A stretch of 64,000 nt of DNA from Botrimarina hoheduenensis (GTDB lineage Bacteria > Planctomycetota > Planctomycetia > Pirellulales > Lacipirellulaceae). Below the pieces are notes generated by a model. That model did not search any database. It worked only from the letters and a program-made list of their open reading frames with translations, and was not told where the DNA came from. Within the stretch, counting starts at the first letter, position 1. Every line of letters begins with the position of its first letter. Position numbers and translations under genes: made by a program. Below, one piece after another: positions 21,883 to 32,877 of the stretch. The stretch covers positions 402,311-466,310 of the forward strand of contig NZ_SJPH01000003.1 of assembly GCF_007859815.1 (NCBI RefSeq), in the 5' to 3' direction.

Positions 21883-23277
21883 ATGTCAAAGACACATCCC
21901 TCCCACGACGCCCCGCAGGGCAAGCGACTCGGTCTGCTTGCGCAGTTCGCCGGGCCCGAGGAGCTCGTCGCGGCCGCTGAAAAAGCGACCGACGCCGGCT
22001 ACCAACGGGTCGAGGCGTTCTCGCCGTTCCCCGTGCTCGGCATCGACGAGGCCCTGAAGAACCCCCGCACCATCCTGCCGTACGTGGTGCTGATGCTGGG
22101 GCTATCGGGCATGTGTATCGCGCTGCTGATGCAGTGCTACATGAACGGCATGGAGTTCCCTGGCGCGCCGTGGGGGCTGTCGGGCTACGACTTCTTGATC
22201 TCGGGCAAGCCGAGCTTCAGCATCCCGGCGTTCATCCCCGTGACCTTTGAGGTCATTATTCTGCTGAGCGCTTTTGGGGCATTCTTTGGGATGATCCTGC
22301 TGAACGGCTTGCCGAAACTGTCCAATCCGCTGTTCCGCAGCGAGCGTTTCGCGGCCGCGACGGACGATGGCTTCTTCCTGTTTGTCGAGGCGAGCGATCC
22401 CAAGTTCGCCGAGGCCGAGACCGAAGCCTTTTTGTCTTCGCTCGGCGGCTCGGGCATCGAGGGCATCGACGAGCCCGTGACCGGCCATGCCGTGCCGGGC
22501 TTCTTGTATCTGGTGGGTGCCGCGGTGGCGACGCTCGCTTTGCTGCCGCCGATGTACCTGTGGGCGACTTCGGGCACGACCAGCACCGTGCCGCGGATCT
22601 CGTTCTTCAAAGACATGGAAAACCAGCCCAAGGTCAAGCCGCAAACCACCTTTGCCCTGTTCAAAGACGGCCGCGGGATGCGCGTGGCGGTGCCGGGCAC
22701 GGTCGCGCGGGGCGGATTGAAGGATGACGCCAAGCTGTACTTTGGCTACGAGCCAGAAGACGGCTTTGTGGGCGGTCCGCGCCGCATCGAAGCGATGCTC
22801 GCCAGCTATTCGGTGCAGCCCGTCGCCGACGGGCCTGACGCCGACGGGGCCGATTCGGCCACACCACCCGCTGCCGATCAACCGAAAGAAGAGAACTGGG
22901 TCACCGAGTTTCCGGTAAAAGTCACCAAAGAGCTGATGGAGCGCGGCCAGCAGCGGTTCAACATCCACTGCGCCGTGTGCCACGGGCTAGACGGCGGCGG
23001 CATGGGGCTGGTGACCAAGCGTGCGCTGGAACTCGAACAGGGCACCTGGACGCAGCCGACAAGCGTTCACGCCGAGTCGGTCGTTGAGCAGCCGGTGGGC
23101 AAGCTCTTCAACACGATCAGCAACGGTGTTCGCAAGATGCCGGGCTACAAAGAGCACATCGCGGTGGAAGACCGCTGGGCGATCGTGCTCTACCTACGAG
23201 CGATCCAACGCTCGCAATTGGCCACGGCCGATGATCTTCCGAAAGACAAGCTGATCGAGCTCAGCAACCTCAACTGA
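21883..23277 (+). CDS. actDE: ActD-ActE fusion of alternative complex III: DUF3341 membrane part plus cytochrome c
   Basis: 464 residues. Residues ~1-190 match ActD (DUF3341): GLLAQFAGPEELVAAAEKATDAGY, two transmembrane helices near 65-140, then LFVEASDPKF. A third membrane helix near 210-230 starts the ActE part, whose single c-type heme motif CAVCH is at 363-367, with Met ligand candidates near GVRKMPGYKEHI. In Rhodothermus ActD and ActE are separate proteins; here they share one frame with no internal stop or start signal. ActE carries electrons out to the acceptor, here presumably the caa3 oxidase encoded downstream. Confidence 0.9.
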   Translation: MSKTHPSHDAPQGKRLGLLAQFAGPEELVAAAEKATDAGYQRVEAFSPFPVLGIDEALKNPRTILPYVVLMLGLSGMCIALLMQCYMNGMEFPGAPWGLSGYDFLISGKPSFSIPAFIPVTFEVIILLSAFGAFFGMILLNGLPKLSNPLFRSERFAAATDDGFFLFVEASDPKFAEAETEAFLSSLGGSGIEGIDEPVTGHAVPGFLYLVGAAVATLALLPPMYLWATSGTTSTVPRISFFKDMENQPKVKPQTTFALFKDGRGMRVAVPGTVARGGLKDDAKLYFGYEPEDGFVGGPRRIEAMLASYSVQPVADGPDADGADSATPPAADQPKEENWVTEFPVKVTKELMERGQQRFNIHCAVCHGLDGGGMGLVTKRALELEQGTWTQPTSVHAESVVEQPVGKLFNTISNGVRKMPGYKEHIAVEDRWAIVLYLRAIQRSQLATADDLPKDKLIELSNLN

Positions 23278-23299
23278 ATCCTTTACCGACGATTATCTG

Positions 23300-24523
23300 A
23301 TGGCGAGCCTCGTAAACGCAGACATCACCGAGATCCGTCAGGCCTCTGCAGGGCTGTCGGGCGCGGCGGTACCGTCGATGGCCGGCGGGTTGCTGCTGGT
23401 CGGCTTAGCGGCGGGAATTGGTTACGCCACAGGCGACCAAAGCCGCTTCTGGCATGCCTACCTGCTGGGCGTGATGTACATCACCACATTGGGCGTCGGA
23501 GGGCTGTTCTTTGTGATCGCCCACCACCTCACCGGCGGCCGGTGGGGCACCACCGTGCGACGCCTCGCGGAGATTACTGCCGGCACGCTCACGACTTCGG
23601 CCGTGCTGTTCCTGCCGATCTTAGCGCTGAACTTCTCGGGATCGGACGTGCTGTACCCGTGGATCGATCGTCCGATGGTCGAGGCCGACCCGATCCTGGC
23701 GAGCAAGCAATACTATTTGGAGCCCACGTGGTTCGCGATCCGCACGGTCGTGTACTTCGTCGCGTGGATCGGCATGGCGCGCATCCTGCTGAGCGCTTCA
23801 GTTAAGCAAGACGACCGCGAGCCGATGAAGCAGGCCCGTTGGATGCAGACGATCAGCGGACCGATGATGATTTTGCTGGCGCTGACGATGAATTTTGCGG
23901 CGTTCGACTGGATGATGTCGCTCGAGCCTCACTGGTTCAGCACGATGTTCGGCGTGTACTTCTTCGCCGGTTCGTTCTTGAGCTTTCTGGCGATGCTGAT
24001 CCTGCTTGCCAACTACCTGCAGAGCAAAGGGGTGCTCAACCAGTCGATTACGACCGAGCACTTCCACGATCTGGCGAAGCTGATGTTCGCGTTCATCTTC
24101 TTCTGGGGCTACATCGCGTTCAGTCAGTACATGCTGATCTGGTACGCGGCGATCCCCGAAGAAACCCTCTGGTACGATGTGCGTCAGCAGGGCCCGTGGA
24201 TCGCGTGGGGGCTGCTGCTGGTGTTCGGTCACCTGCTCGTGCCGTTCCTGGGGACGATGTCGCGGTGGGTGCGGCGCACCAAGCCGCTGATCGGCTTCTG
24301 GGCCGCGTGGATGATGGTCATGCACTGGGTCGATCTGGTCTACATCATCCAGCCGCAGGTTCGGGGAGCTTCGGCACTGCCCGTCCCCTGGCTGGAGGCG
24401 ATCGCGACGGTCGGCATGCTGGGGATCTTCATCGGAGCCTGGATGCGTGGTGCCGCTGGCAAGTGGTTGTTGCCCGTGCAAGACCCGCGTCTGCCGATTG
24501 CCCTGAGTTATCACAACCACTGA
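23300..24523 (+). CDS. actF: Alternative complex III subunit ActF, NrfD-like membrane protein
   Basis: 407 residues, about ten membrane helices. Typical ActF strings are LGVMYITTLGVGGLFFVIAH, LEPHWFSTMFGVYFFAGSF and QYMLIWYAAIPEETLWY. It is paralogous to ActC and forms the second membrane subunit of the complex. It starts 22 nt after the ActDE stop, so it belongs to the same transcript. Confidence 0.93.
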   Translation: MASLVNADITEIRQASAGLSGAAVPSMAGGLLLVGLAAGIGYATGDQSRFWHAYLLGVMYITTLGVGGLFFVIAHHLTGGRWGTTVRRLAEITAGTLTTSAVLFLPILALNFSGSDVLYPWIDRPMVEADPILASKQYYLEPTWFAIRTVVYFVAWIGMARILLSASVKQDDREPMKQARWMQTISGPMMILLALTMNFAAFDWMMSLEPHWFSTMFGVYFFAGSFLSFLAMLILLANYLQSKGVLNQSITTEHFHDLAKLMFAFIFFWGYIAFSQYMLIWYAAIPEETLWYDVRQQGPWIAWGLLLVFGHLLVPFLGTMSRWVRRTKPLIGFWAAWMMVMHWVDLVYIIQPQVRGASALPVPWLEAIATVGMLGIFIGAWMRGAAGKWLLPVQDPRLPIALSYHNH

Positions 24524-24620
24524 TTAAACAAAGAGTTGCGTCGCACGCGTTGGCGACCACGGTGACAAACGACACCGCGATTACGGTTCCTATTCAGAGC
24601 CCCAAGCAGCCCGCATCAAG

Positions 24621-24956
24621 ATGAGCGAAACCCACGCCACCACCAACGCTCGCGTCGCTGAGCCCGGCATCGAAGCCGAAGGCCTCGACACCCCCGCGAT
24701 TGTCATGTGGACCTTCGTTTCGGTTGTCGCGGTGGTGAGCGTCATGCTGGCAGCGGCGGCCCTGTTTTACCAAGTCGAACGTAAGTTCGAGGCGGAACGC
24801 CTGATTGCTCCCAAGTACACCGACTCGGAAGCGGTCGTGACCGAACAGCGTGGTTTGCTGGCTGGTTACGGTAAACCCGCCTCAGAAGGTAAGCCCTACC
24901 GTATCCCGATCGAAGAAGCCAAAAAACTGGTCCTGCGTGATCTGCGCGCTCAATAG
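24621..24956 (+). CDS. Small single-span membrane protein of the act-cox cluster, 111 aa
   Basis: The ATG at 24621 opens a 111-residue protein: a ~30-residue polar N-terminus, one transmembrane helix (VSVVAVVSVMLAAAALFYQV), and a charged C-terminal half ending KKLVLRDLRAQ. No heme or metal motif. Its place between actF and the SCO gene suggests a small accessory subunit or assembly factor of the complex; similar small proteins seem to occur at this position in other planctomycetes, but I cannot name the family with certainty. Confidence 0.72.
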   Translation: MSETHATTNARVAEPGIEAEGLDTPAIVMWTFVSVVAVVSVMLAAAALFYQVERKFEAERLIAPKYTDSEAVVTEQRGLLAGYGKPASEGKPYRIPIEEAKKLVLRDLRAQ

Positions 24957-25051
24957 TCGCGTCGCAACGTTTTACGCAGGAGCTGAAACACCTCACAGCC
25001 GCTCTGTTCCCCTCTGGCGGGGAAACCTCGGCTCCTGCTGCAACCCGTTTC

Positions 25052-26116
25052 ATGTTGAGCTTTGTCCGATCCATCGTTGCACCAAGTCGGTCTGTGCCGA
25101 GCCGTGAGGGAGAGTGTCCTCACAGCAGCCGGAACAGGCGCGCGGCAGCTTTGCGGATCGCCGCTTTAGCCATTTTGCCGCTGCTGCTAGCAGGCCGTGG
25201 TGGCGTGGCGCAGGCGCAGCTGGTGACCGATCTGCCACCCGAGATGCAGGGCGTGGGCATCGACGACAAGTCGGGAGATAAAATCCCTCTCGACCTGCGC
25301 TTCCGCGATGAAAACGGTAAGGCGATCTCGCTGGCCGAGATCTTCGACGGCGAGCGGCCCGTGCTGCTCTCGCTCAACTACAGCGACTGCCCCATGCTGT
25401 GCGGCCTGCAGCTCAACGGCTTGGTGAGCGCTCTGGGGAAGCTGGAGTGGATCGCCGGCAAAGAGTTTGACGTGGTCAGCGTGAGCGTCGATCCGCTGGA
25501 GTCGCCGGTCCGCGCCAAGCTGACCCAACAAAAGTACCTCCGCGACTACAATCGCCCGGGCGCTTCCGCCGGCTTTCGGTTCCTGACAGGCCCGCAGAAG
25601 AGTATCACCGCTTTGGCCGACGCGATCGGCTTTCGCTACAAATACGTCCCCGCAACCGGCGAGTACTCGCACTCGGCGGCAACGATGGTCGTTACCCCCT
25701 CGGGAGTGCTATCTCGTTATCTGTACGGTGTGATGTACGATCCACAAACGATTCGGCTGAGTCTGGTCGAGGCGGGCGAAGGCAAGATTGGTTCGCCGCT
25801 GGATCAGATCATCCTATTCTGCTTTCACTACGACGAAACGAAAGGCCGCTACGGACCGGTTGCCAAGAAGATCATGAGCGCGGGTGCCGGGGTGACGATC
25901 TTTCTGATGGCGGCCGGGCTGCTGCCGTACTGGTTGACTCGCAACGCTAGCAACGGGGCTTCGACCCCGCCCGCTACGGAGACGTCGCCAGCAAGCTCAG
26001 CGCCCACGAACGCTCCCGTCTCCCCTGCGATTGCTCACAACGAGGCTCAGTACGACGCTCAGTACGACCAAGCCGAAGAAGATACCGAGATCGAAGAGCC
26101 GCTGACGATCAGCTGA
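25052..26116 (+). CDS. SCO1/SenC-family copper chaperone with C-terminal membrane anchor
   Basis: 354 residues. An N-terminal signal or anchor lies near LRIAALAILPLLLAG. The thioredoxin-like SCO domain has the copper-binding C-x3-C as CPMLC (Cys113, Cys117) and the distal His in YSHSAATMVV. A second membrane segment lies near 290-305 (GVTIFLMAAGLLPYWL), followed by an acidic low-complexity tail. SCO proteins deliver copper to the CuA site of oxidase subunit II, and the coxB gene follows by 61 nt, a direct functional link. The C-terminal anchor is less usual than an N-terminal one. Confidence 0.9.
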   Translation: MLSFVRSIVAPSRSVPSREGECPHSSRNRRAAALRIAALAILPLLLAGRGGVAQAQLVTDLPPEMQGVGIDDKSGDKIPLDLRFRDENGKAISLAEIFDGERPVLLSLNYSDCPMLCGLQLNGLVSALGKLEWIAGKEFDVVSVSVDPLESPVRAKLTQQKYLRDYNRPGASAGFRFLTGPQKSITALADAIGFRYKYVPATGEYSHSAATMVVTPSGVLSRYLYGVMYDPQTIRLSLVEAGEGKIGSPLDQIILFCFHYDETKGRYGPVAKKIMSAGAGVTIFLMAAGLLPYWLTRNASNGASTPPATETSPASSAPTNAPVSPAIAHNEAQYDAQYDQAEEDTEIEEPLTIS

Positions 26117-26177
26117 TCGCCCCGCGGCAACCAACCGACCTTACCGCACACCCATCCTCGTTACCCCCGCGCACCCG

Positions 26178-27356
26178 ATGCACGGTTCGATGTTTGAAAC
26201 GTCACCTCTGCTGCCCCTCGCGAGCCGGCTGTTCGAATTCAGTTGGTTCCGCGACTCGGGTGCCGATAAGCAAGCGGCCCAGGTGGACTGGCTGTTCTAC
26301 GCGATCCTCTGGATCTGCGTGGCGTTCTTCGTGCTGATTATCGGCGCGATGGTGGCGTTTGTCGCGCGGTACTACGCTCGTCCGGGCCACAATGCCGAGC
26401 ACACACCGCACCACAACAACACGCTCGAAGCGGCCTGGTCCATCTTCCCGGGCTTTATTGTCCTGTGGATCTTCGGTGCCGGGTTTATCGGCTATCTCGA
26501 CCTGCGCAACCCGCCGGAGAACGCTTACGAGATTCAGGTGATCGCGAAGAAATGGAATTGGTCGTTCGTTTATCCCAACGGCCACATCGACGCGGACCTG
26601 CACGTGCCGATCGATACGCCGGTCAAGCTCGTGATGAGTTCGGACGATGTGCTGCACTCGCTCTACATCCCGGCGTTCCGCGTTAAGATGGATTGCGTGC
26701 CCGGTCGCTACAGCACGCTGTGGTTTGAGGCCTCAAAGCTCGCTCCCGAGGACGACGGGGACGATGTCAACTGGACCGACGAAGGGGGCTTCGACCTCTT
26801 CTGCACGGAGTACTGCGGCCAGGGCCACTCGTCGATGATGGCCAAGGTGATCGTCCACCCGTCGGGGACCTTCGGCCCGTGGCTGGAGAAAGCCATGGTG
26901 TGGCCCGAGGACGAATCTCCGGCCGCCCGCGGTGAGAGCCTCTACAAAAAGCGGGGCTGCTCGCAGTGTCACTCCGTGGATGGCACGAGCGGCACGGGCC
27001 CCTCGTTCAAGGGAACCTACGGCACGCAGCAGCTCACCTCAGCGGGTGAGATCAAGATCGACGAAAACTACTTGCGCGAATCGATCCTCAACCCGATGGC
27101 CAAGATTCGCGACGGCTACAAAGGTGTGATGCCCAGCTACCAGGGGCAACTCAAAGACAACGAGATCGCCGCTCTGATCTGGTTCCACAAGAGCCTCAAT
27201 CCCGAGAACGCCGGGACCCTGCCCGCCACCTGGACCGAGGCAGGAGGCGTGCCGGGCCAAGAGACCCAAGGCGAAGCCACGAGCGACGCCTCGACCGCTC
27301 CGGTACCGGACCCCGCAGCGACCGACGCGCCGGCTGACACCGACCCCAAGGCGTAG
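26178..27356 (+). CDS. coxB: Cytochrome c oxidase subunit II with fused cytochrome c (caa3 type)
   Basis: 392 residues. Two N-terminal membrane helices are followed by the CuA domain, with Cys209, Cys213 and His217 in CTEYCGQGHSSMM, whose Met is also a ligand. A cytochrome c domain follows with heme motif CSQCH at 261-265 and Met candidates near GVMPSYQG. The C-terminal tail is Ala/Thr/Pro-rich. The fused heme identifies a caa3-type oxidase that takes electrons directly from a donor such as alternative complex III. Confidence 0.93.
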   Translation: MHGSMFETSPLLPLASRLFEFSWFRDSGADKQAAQVDWLFYAILWICVAFFVLIIGAMVAFVARYYARPGHNAEHTPHHNNTLEAAWSIFPGFIVLWIFGAGFIGYLDLRNPPENAYEIQVIAKKWNWSFVYPNGHIDADLHVPIDTPVKLVMSSDDVLHSLYIPAFRVKMDCVPGRYSTLWFEASKLAPEDDGDDVNWTDEGGFDLFCTEYCGQGHSSMMAKVIVHPSGTFGPWLEKAMVWPEDESPAARGESLYKKRGCSQCHSVDGTSGTGPSFKGTYGTQQLTSAGEIKIDENYLRESILNPMAKIRDGYKGVMPSYQGQLKDNEIAALIWFHKSLNPENAGTLPATWTEAGGVPGQETQGEATSDASTAPVPDPAATDAPADTDPKA

Positions 27357-27450
27357 AGCGGCGTCGCCGCCCGCGCTCAACTCGTACACGACCCCACCAA
27401 GAGTCACCCCCATCATTCGCCTGTAGCCTTTCCGCCTGCAGCCTCACGCC

Positions 27451-29232
<1,782 letters not shown>

Positions 29233-29319
29233 TAGGCCACCGCGCCGAAACAAAGACCCGGCACGCCGCTATCCACGTGGCGCTATACCCCCCGACCAAG
29301 TCGCTACCCCCGAAGCAAG

Positions 29320-30447
29320 ATGGCCGACGCCGCGACACTAGAAGCTCCTGAAACTCAACCGCACCATGACGGCGGAGATCACGGGCACGATCACCACGAA
29401 CATCACCCCTTCCATGCGCATCACTTCGACAGCATGGACCAGCAGTTCGAGGCCGGTAAGCTCGGCATCTGGCTGTTTCTGGCGCAGGAGGTGCTGTTCT
29501 TCTCGGGCCTGTTCGCCGCTTATACGGTCTACCGATACCACCATCCCGAGGTGTTCGTTAACGCGCACACGCACCTCAACGTGTGGTTGGGAACGCTCAA
29601 CACGATCGTCCTGCTGGCGAGCAGCCTCGCGATTGCCTGGGGTGTCCGGGCAGCGATGCGTAATGATCGCCAAACGATCCTGTTCACCCACGTCTTCACG
29701 CTTGCCTGCGCTGCGCTCTTTATGGGCGTCAAAACGGTGGAGTACACGCACAAATGGGACGAAGGAATCAACGTCGCGGGCTTCTATACCTATGACGAGT
29801 CGGCTCACGGCCACGGGACGCCCGCCCACGGAGCTTGGCACGAACGGATGCCGGCGATCATCGCAACCACGCTCGGGGTTGGCTTGCTCGTTAGCCTGGT
29901 CGGGGTCTGGATGACTTCAGCCGACCGCGTGGTCTCGGGCTGGACCGTGGGGTCGATCGGGCTATCGATCCTGTTCATCGGCCTGGGAATCGTCGTTGCG
30001 AAGTGCGTCATGCCCGATGCTCGGCAGCTGGCCCTCATGGACGCGGCCCACGGCGGCGCTCACCATGCCGCGCACGACGACCACGGCACCGACCCCCATG
30101 CGGCCGAGAGCCATGCCGAGACTTCTGCCACGGAACCCGCCGCGGTAGAGTCTGCTGCCACTGAGCCTGCTGCAACCGACGCCGCCGCTGCTGAGCCCGC
30201 CGTTGCTACGCCGCCCGACCCCAACTTTGGTCCCGCCAACTTCTTCAGTATCTATTTCATCATGACCGGCGTGCACGCGGTGCACATTATCGCGGGCATG
30301 ATCGCCATCACCTGGATCGTCGCGCGGACCGCCGCCAACCATTTCTCTTCCGACTATTACGGGCCGGTTGAGTACGTCGGGTTGTACTGGCACCTTGTTG
30401 ACTTGGTGTGGATCTACCTGTTCCCGCTGATGTACCTGATCCACTAA
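29320..30447 (+). CDS. coxC: Cytochrome c oxidase subunit III with His/Ala-rich insertion
   Basis: 375 residues. The N-terminal 30 residues are very rich in His, Asp and Gly (for example DHGHDHHEHHPFHAHH). Membrane helices follow from KLGIWLFLAQEVLFFSGLFA. Between the fourth and fifth helices an insertion of about 60 residues is rich in Ala, His, Glu and Thr and predicted disordered, before FFSIYFIMTGVHAVHIIAGM and the final VEYVGLYWHLVDLVWIYLFPLMY. The core is a normal subunit III. The His-rich parts could buffer copper or zinc; this is inference. Confidence 0.93.
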   Translation: MADAATLEAPETQPHHDGGDHGHDHHEHHPFHAHHFDSMDQQFEAGKLGIWLFLAQEVLFFSGLFAAYTVYRYHHPEVFVNAHTHLNVWLGTLNTIVLLASSLAIAWGVRAAMRNDRQTILFTHVFTLACAALFMGVKTVEYTHKWDEGINVAGFYTYDESAHGHGTPAHGAWHERMPAIIATTLGVGLLVSLVGVWMTSADRVVSGWTVGSIGLSILFIGLGIVVAKCVMPDARQLALMDAAHGGAHHAAHDDHGTDPHAAESHAETSATEPAAVESAATEPAATDAAAAEPAVATPPDPNFGPANFFSIYFIMTGVHAVHIIAGMIAITWIVARTAANHFSSDYYGPVEYVGLYWHLVDLVWIYLFPLMYLIH

Positions 30448-30518
30448 GCCGGTGTCGTGGCTTGGTCAGAGTTGCCCAGCTCGTTCAAACTTTCTTCCTC
30501 GCTCAACCGTACGCTGCT

Positions 30519-30908
30519 ATGTCCGCTCACGCCCACCACGAGCATCACGTCTCTAGCCCGCAGCTGCTGGTCACCACGTTCTTGGCGCTGGTGGCGTTGA
30601 CGGTGTTGACCGTTGCGGTATCACAGTACGTTCATCTGAACGGCGTGCAGGTGCCGTTTGTCGATGCCCCACAGGACCTTCGCTGGCTCGACATCCCGAT
30701 CACGCTCGTGATCGCGACCATCAAGGCACTGCTCGTGGCGGTCATCTTCATGCACCTCCAGCACGATAAGCTCTTCAACAGCGTGGTGCTCGCCGGCTCG
30801 GTGATCTTTCTCGTGCTGTTTGTCGGCATGGTGCTGCTGGACAGCAACGAGTACCAGCCAGATATAAAGAGCTATCTCGAGCAAAAAGCGGTCCTGGCTA
30901 ACCCCTAG
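30519..30908 (+). CDS. Cytochrome c oxidase subunit IV-type small membrane protein
   Basis: I start at ATG 30519, giving 129 residues that begin MSAHAHHEHHVSSPQ; the frame extends upstream but overlaps the coxC end without family features. Three hydrophobic helices are visible (LLVTTFLALVALTVLTVAV, TLVIATIKALLVAVIFMHL, VVLAGSVIFLVLFVGMVLL), matching the prokaryotic COX IV family, including the IKALLVAVIFMHL signature. Another His-rich N-terminus is present. It ends the oxidase gene set. Confidence 0.88.
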   Translation: MSAHAHHEHHVSSPQLLVTTFLALVALTVLTVAVSQYVHLNGVQVPFVDAPQDLRWLDIPITLVIATIKALLVAVIFMHLQHDKLFNSVVLAGSVIFLVLFVGMVLLDSNEYQPDIKSYLEQKAVLANP

Positions 30909-31035
30909 CCCCAAGCGAATGCTTGCGGGAGCGAATAACACCTCCACGGGCGACGCGCGGGGCTGCCTTGTGCGCCCCCCTCGGATGGGTGCCTTGTCGG
31001 GGGGGTCTCCGCAGCGACAGCGCTACAAGCGGTAT

Positions 31036-31051
31036 TGTGATCCGGGTCACT
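31036..31051. promoter_or_regulatory. CRP/FNR-like palindromic site
   Basis: tgtga-tccggg-tcact matches TGTGA-N6-TCACA at nine of ten defined positions. It is centred about 94 nt before the start of the thioredoxin-like gene and 135 nt after the oxidase operon. Whether a CRP-family regulator binds it is unknown. A small hairpin gacgcc-cca-ggcgtc lies at 31088-31102. Confidence 0.3.
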
Positions 31052-31136
31052 CAGCGGCCATGGCGGCTTAGCCGATGTTCGTAGCTAGACGCCCCAGGCG
31101 TCGGTAGCCGCCCCATCGGTCCCCCGGAGTAACGCC

Positions 31137-31613
31137 ATGTCTCTGCCCGTTCGCGCGCTGCTAGCGGTCGCCCTGCTGTGCGTTGCCCTCGGTGCCGAAG
31201 CCGCTTGGCCGTTTGGCTGGGGCGAGAAAGAGAAGCAAGCCGAGCCGATCGTTTGGCTCAACGACGTCCAACAAGCCCTGGATTCCGCCGCCGTAACGGG
31301 CAAGCCCCTGGTCGTCTACGTGACCTCCGAAGGCTGCCGCTACTGTCGCAAGATGGAGCACGATACCTGGGCCGACGCGGGAGTGGCGGGCCGTATCCGG
31401 GGAGGATTCACGCCGCTCCGGATCAACGCCTCGACAGACCCCGAGGCGGTAAAAACGCTACAGATACGCGCCTTCCCCACCACGGTGGTGCTCTCGCCTG
31501 CAGGCCGGGGTTTGGGTGCGGCTCAGGGCTATCTGCCGGCCGAGAAATTGACCGCCCTGCTGGACACGTTCGCGGAACCCAAAACCGCCGCCGCCCCCTC
31601 GCGGACCCGTTAG
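31137..31613 (+). CDS. Secreted thioredoxin-like protein
   Basis: 158 residues, ATG at 31137 with ggag upstream. A signal peptide (LLAVALLCVALGAEAA) precedes a thioredoxin-like domain with C-x2-C as CRYC near residue 64 in YVTSEGCRYCRKME and the cis-Pro region IRAFPTTVVL. The intervening KMEHDTW resembles the DUF255/thioredoxin-domain group. It is likely an envelope thiol-disulfide protein; its position after the oxidase cluster is consistent with a role in cytochrome or CuA assembly, but this is not shown. Confidence 0.82.
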   Translation: MSLPVRALLAVALLCVALGAEAAWPFGWGEKEKQAEPIVWLNDVQQALDSAAVTGKPLVVYVTSEGCRYCRKMEHDTWADAGVAGRIRGGFTPLRINASTDPEAVKTLQIRAFPTTVVLSPAGRGLGAAQGYLPAEKLTALLDTFAEPKTAAAPSRTR

Positions 31614-31619
31614 CGCCGC

Positions 31620-32063
31620 CTACCTGCCCGAGAGCCGGCCCACGCTCGACTGAAAATAGCGGCCGCGACGGGTTTCGGCCGCGGCTGGGCCATCGGCCGC
31701 GTTCTTCCCCTCGGTCTGGCTGTGCTTCTGTTGCAGGTCTTCAAGGTTGGCGAGGCACCAACGGCATTCAACCTGGTCGAGGTGAAACTTGACGTACCCC
31801 GCTAGCCCGCCGTCGGGTCCGTCTGGCAGCACACCCAACAGATGGCTGCCAAGTTGCTCGCGCGTGGGACACGTCAGCCGCTGATTTCGCCATATCTCTC
31901 CCAGCGAGTGCAAGCCCGCGTCGCGTCCTGAGACGATCTCAGCGAGGCGTTCGCGCAAGGCCGAGTCCTCGCGCAGCGCCACCTCGATCTCGCTCATCTG
32001 ACCGGCGGGAGCGGCTTCGTCCAGATAAGCAATCAACTGGGCGGCGGAATAATCGAAGGGCAT
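31620..32063 (-). CDS. Zinc-finger-like partner of the upstream ECF sigma factor
   Basis: 147 residues. The N-terminal half has the planctomycete pattern QLIAYLDEAAPAGQMSEIE and SLGEIWRNQRLTCPTREQLG. The middle has FHLDQVECRWCLANLEDLQQ, a His-x5-Cys-x2-Cys arrangement like anti-sigma zinc motifs. The end, RRGRYFQSS, also recurs in the group. No membrane segment. It lies 23 nt after the ECF sigma gene, so it is probably its cytoplasmic regulator. Converges with the thioredoxin gene, whose stop is 6 nt away. Confidence 0.78.
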   Translation of the reverse strand: MPFDYSAAQLIAYLDEAAPAGQMSEIEVALREDSALRERLAEIVSGRDAGLHSLGEIWRNQRLTCPTREQLGSHLLGVLPDGPDGGLAGYVKFHLDQVECRWCLANLEDLQQKHSQTEGKNAADGPAAAETRRGRYFQSSVGRLSGR

Positions 32064-32086
32064 CTGAGGTGTCTCGCGGTGCGGGC

Positions 32087-32755
32087 TCAGTCAGTTTCTT
32101 GCAGCTCGGGAAAGACTTCTTCGTCCAGTCCCTGGGTGCGGACCCGTTTCTTGAGGTTCGCGAGAAAGTCGAACTTGAAGTTGGCCACTTGCTGCTCGGT
32201 CAGCCCCGTCGCGGCAGCGACTTGCTTGTTTCCCTCTCCGCGAACGAAGAGCAGCTCCATCGCCTTGATCTTCGGCCAATCCTCGCGGATGCGCCATGTG
32301 GTTAGGTGCTCGTCCAGAGCCGTGGCGAGAGCCTGCGCTTCAAGCCGCTTCCGCTCGCCGCTGCGGGCGATCGTGCTTGCGCGGCGATCCGAGCCGGGCA
32401 TCTCCCAGCCCCCGCCGCCCCCCGCCGCAGAATCGCCGTCGGTGCTCGACAGCGTCACCGCGGGTCGGCGTCCTTCACGCCGCAGATAGTCCGTCAGCTT
32501 GTGGGAGGCGATCGAAAACAGCCATCCCTCAAGGGGCCGGCGTGTATCGTAGTTCGGCAGACTCGTTAGGAATCCGATGAACGTTTCCTGCACCACGTCT
32601 TCGGCCGCGGAACGGGCCGTGCCGATACGGCTACGAACAAAAGCCCGCAGACGGCCTTCGTACTCGTCGATGAGTCGACGCCACGCCTCGGGCTTGCCGC
32701 GCCGGATGTCGGCCACGAGCAACGCGTCGGGGTTATCTGCCGCGGCGTTGGTCAT
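32087..32755 (-). CDS. ECF-type sigma factor
   Basis: About 222 residues from ATG 32755; a longer frame upstream adds a Pro/Arg-rich stretch without homology. Region 2 is visible as IRRGKPEAWRRLIDEYEGRLRAFV and AAEDVVQETFIGFLTSLPNYD, and region 4 as EQQVANFKFDFLANLKKRV. A Gly-rich linker lies between them. It belongs to the planctomycete ECF group with a zinc-finger partner encoded next to it. Together with the kinase and FHA genes upstream it forms a leftward signalling cassette. Confidence 0.85.
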   Translation of the reverse strand: MTNAAADNPDALLVADIRRGKPEAWRRLIDEYEGRLRAFVRSRIGTARSAAEDVVQETFIGFLTSLPNYDTRRPLEGWLFSIASHKLTDYLRREGRRPAVTLSSTDGDSAAGGGGGWEMPGSDRRASTIARSGERKRLEAQALATALDEHLTTWRIREDWPKIKAMELLFVRGEGNKQVAAATGLTEQQVANFKFDFLANLKKRVRTQGLDEEVFPELQETD

Positions 32756-32877
32756 CAGCGCTAGCGTTGATCGTGGGGAGGGGAGCTTTGCGGTCGGATT
32801 CGTCGGGGAAATCGGGACCTGTGGGCTCCGAGGCCAAAAAGGAGTATCGCCCCGTTGTCGGCGCGCCGCAACCATAG

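Noticed and set aside
31620..32063. Reading the small zinc-motif gene as a ribosomal or ferredoxin-like protein
   Set aside because: The LIAYLDEA, SLGEIW and CRWC-ANLEDL pattern and its position after an ECF sigma fit the planctomycete sigma-partner group better.
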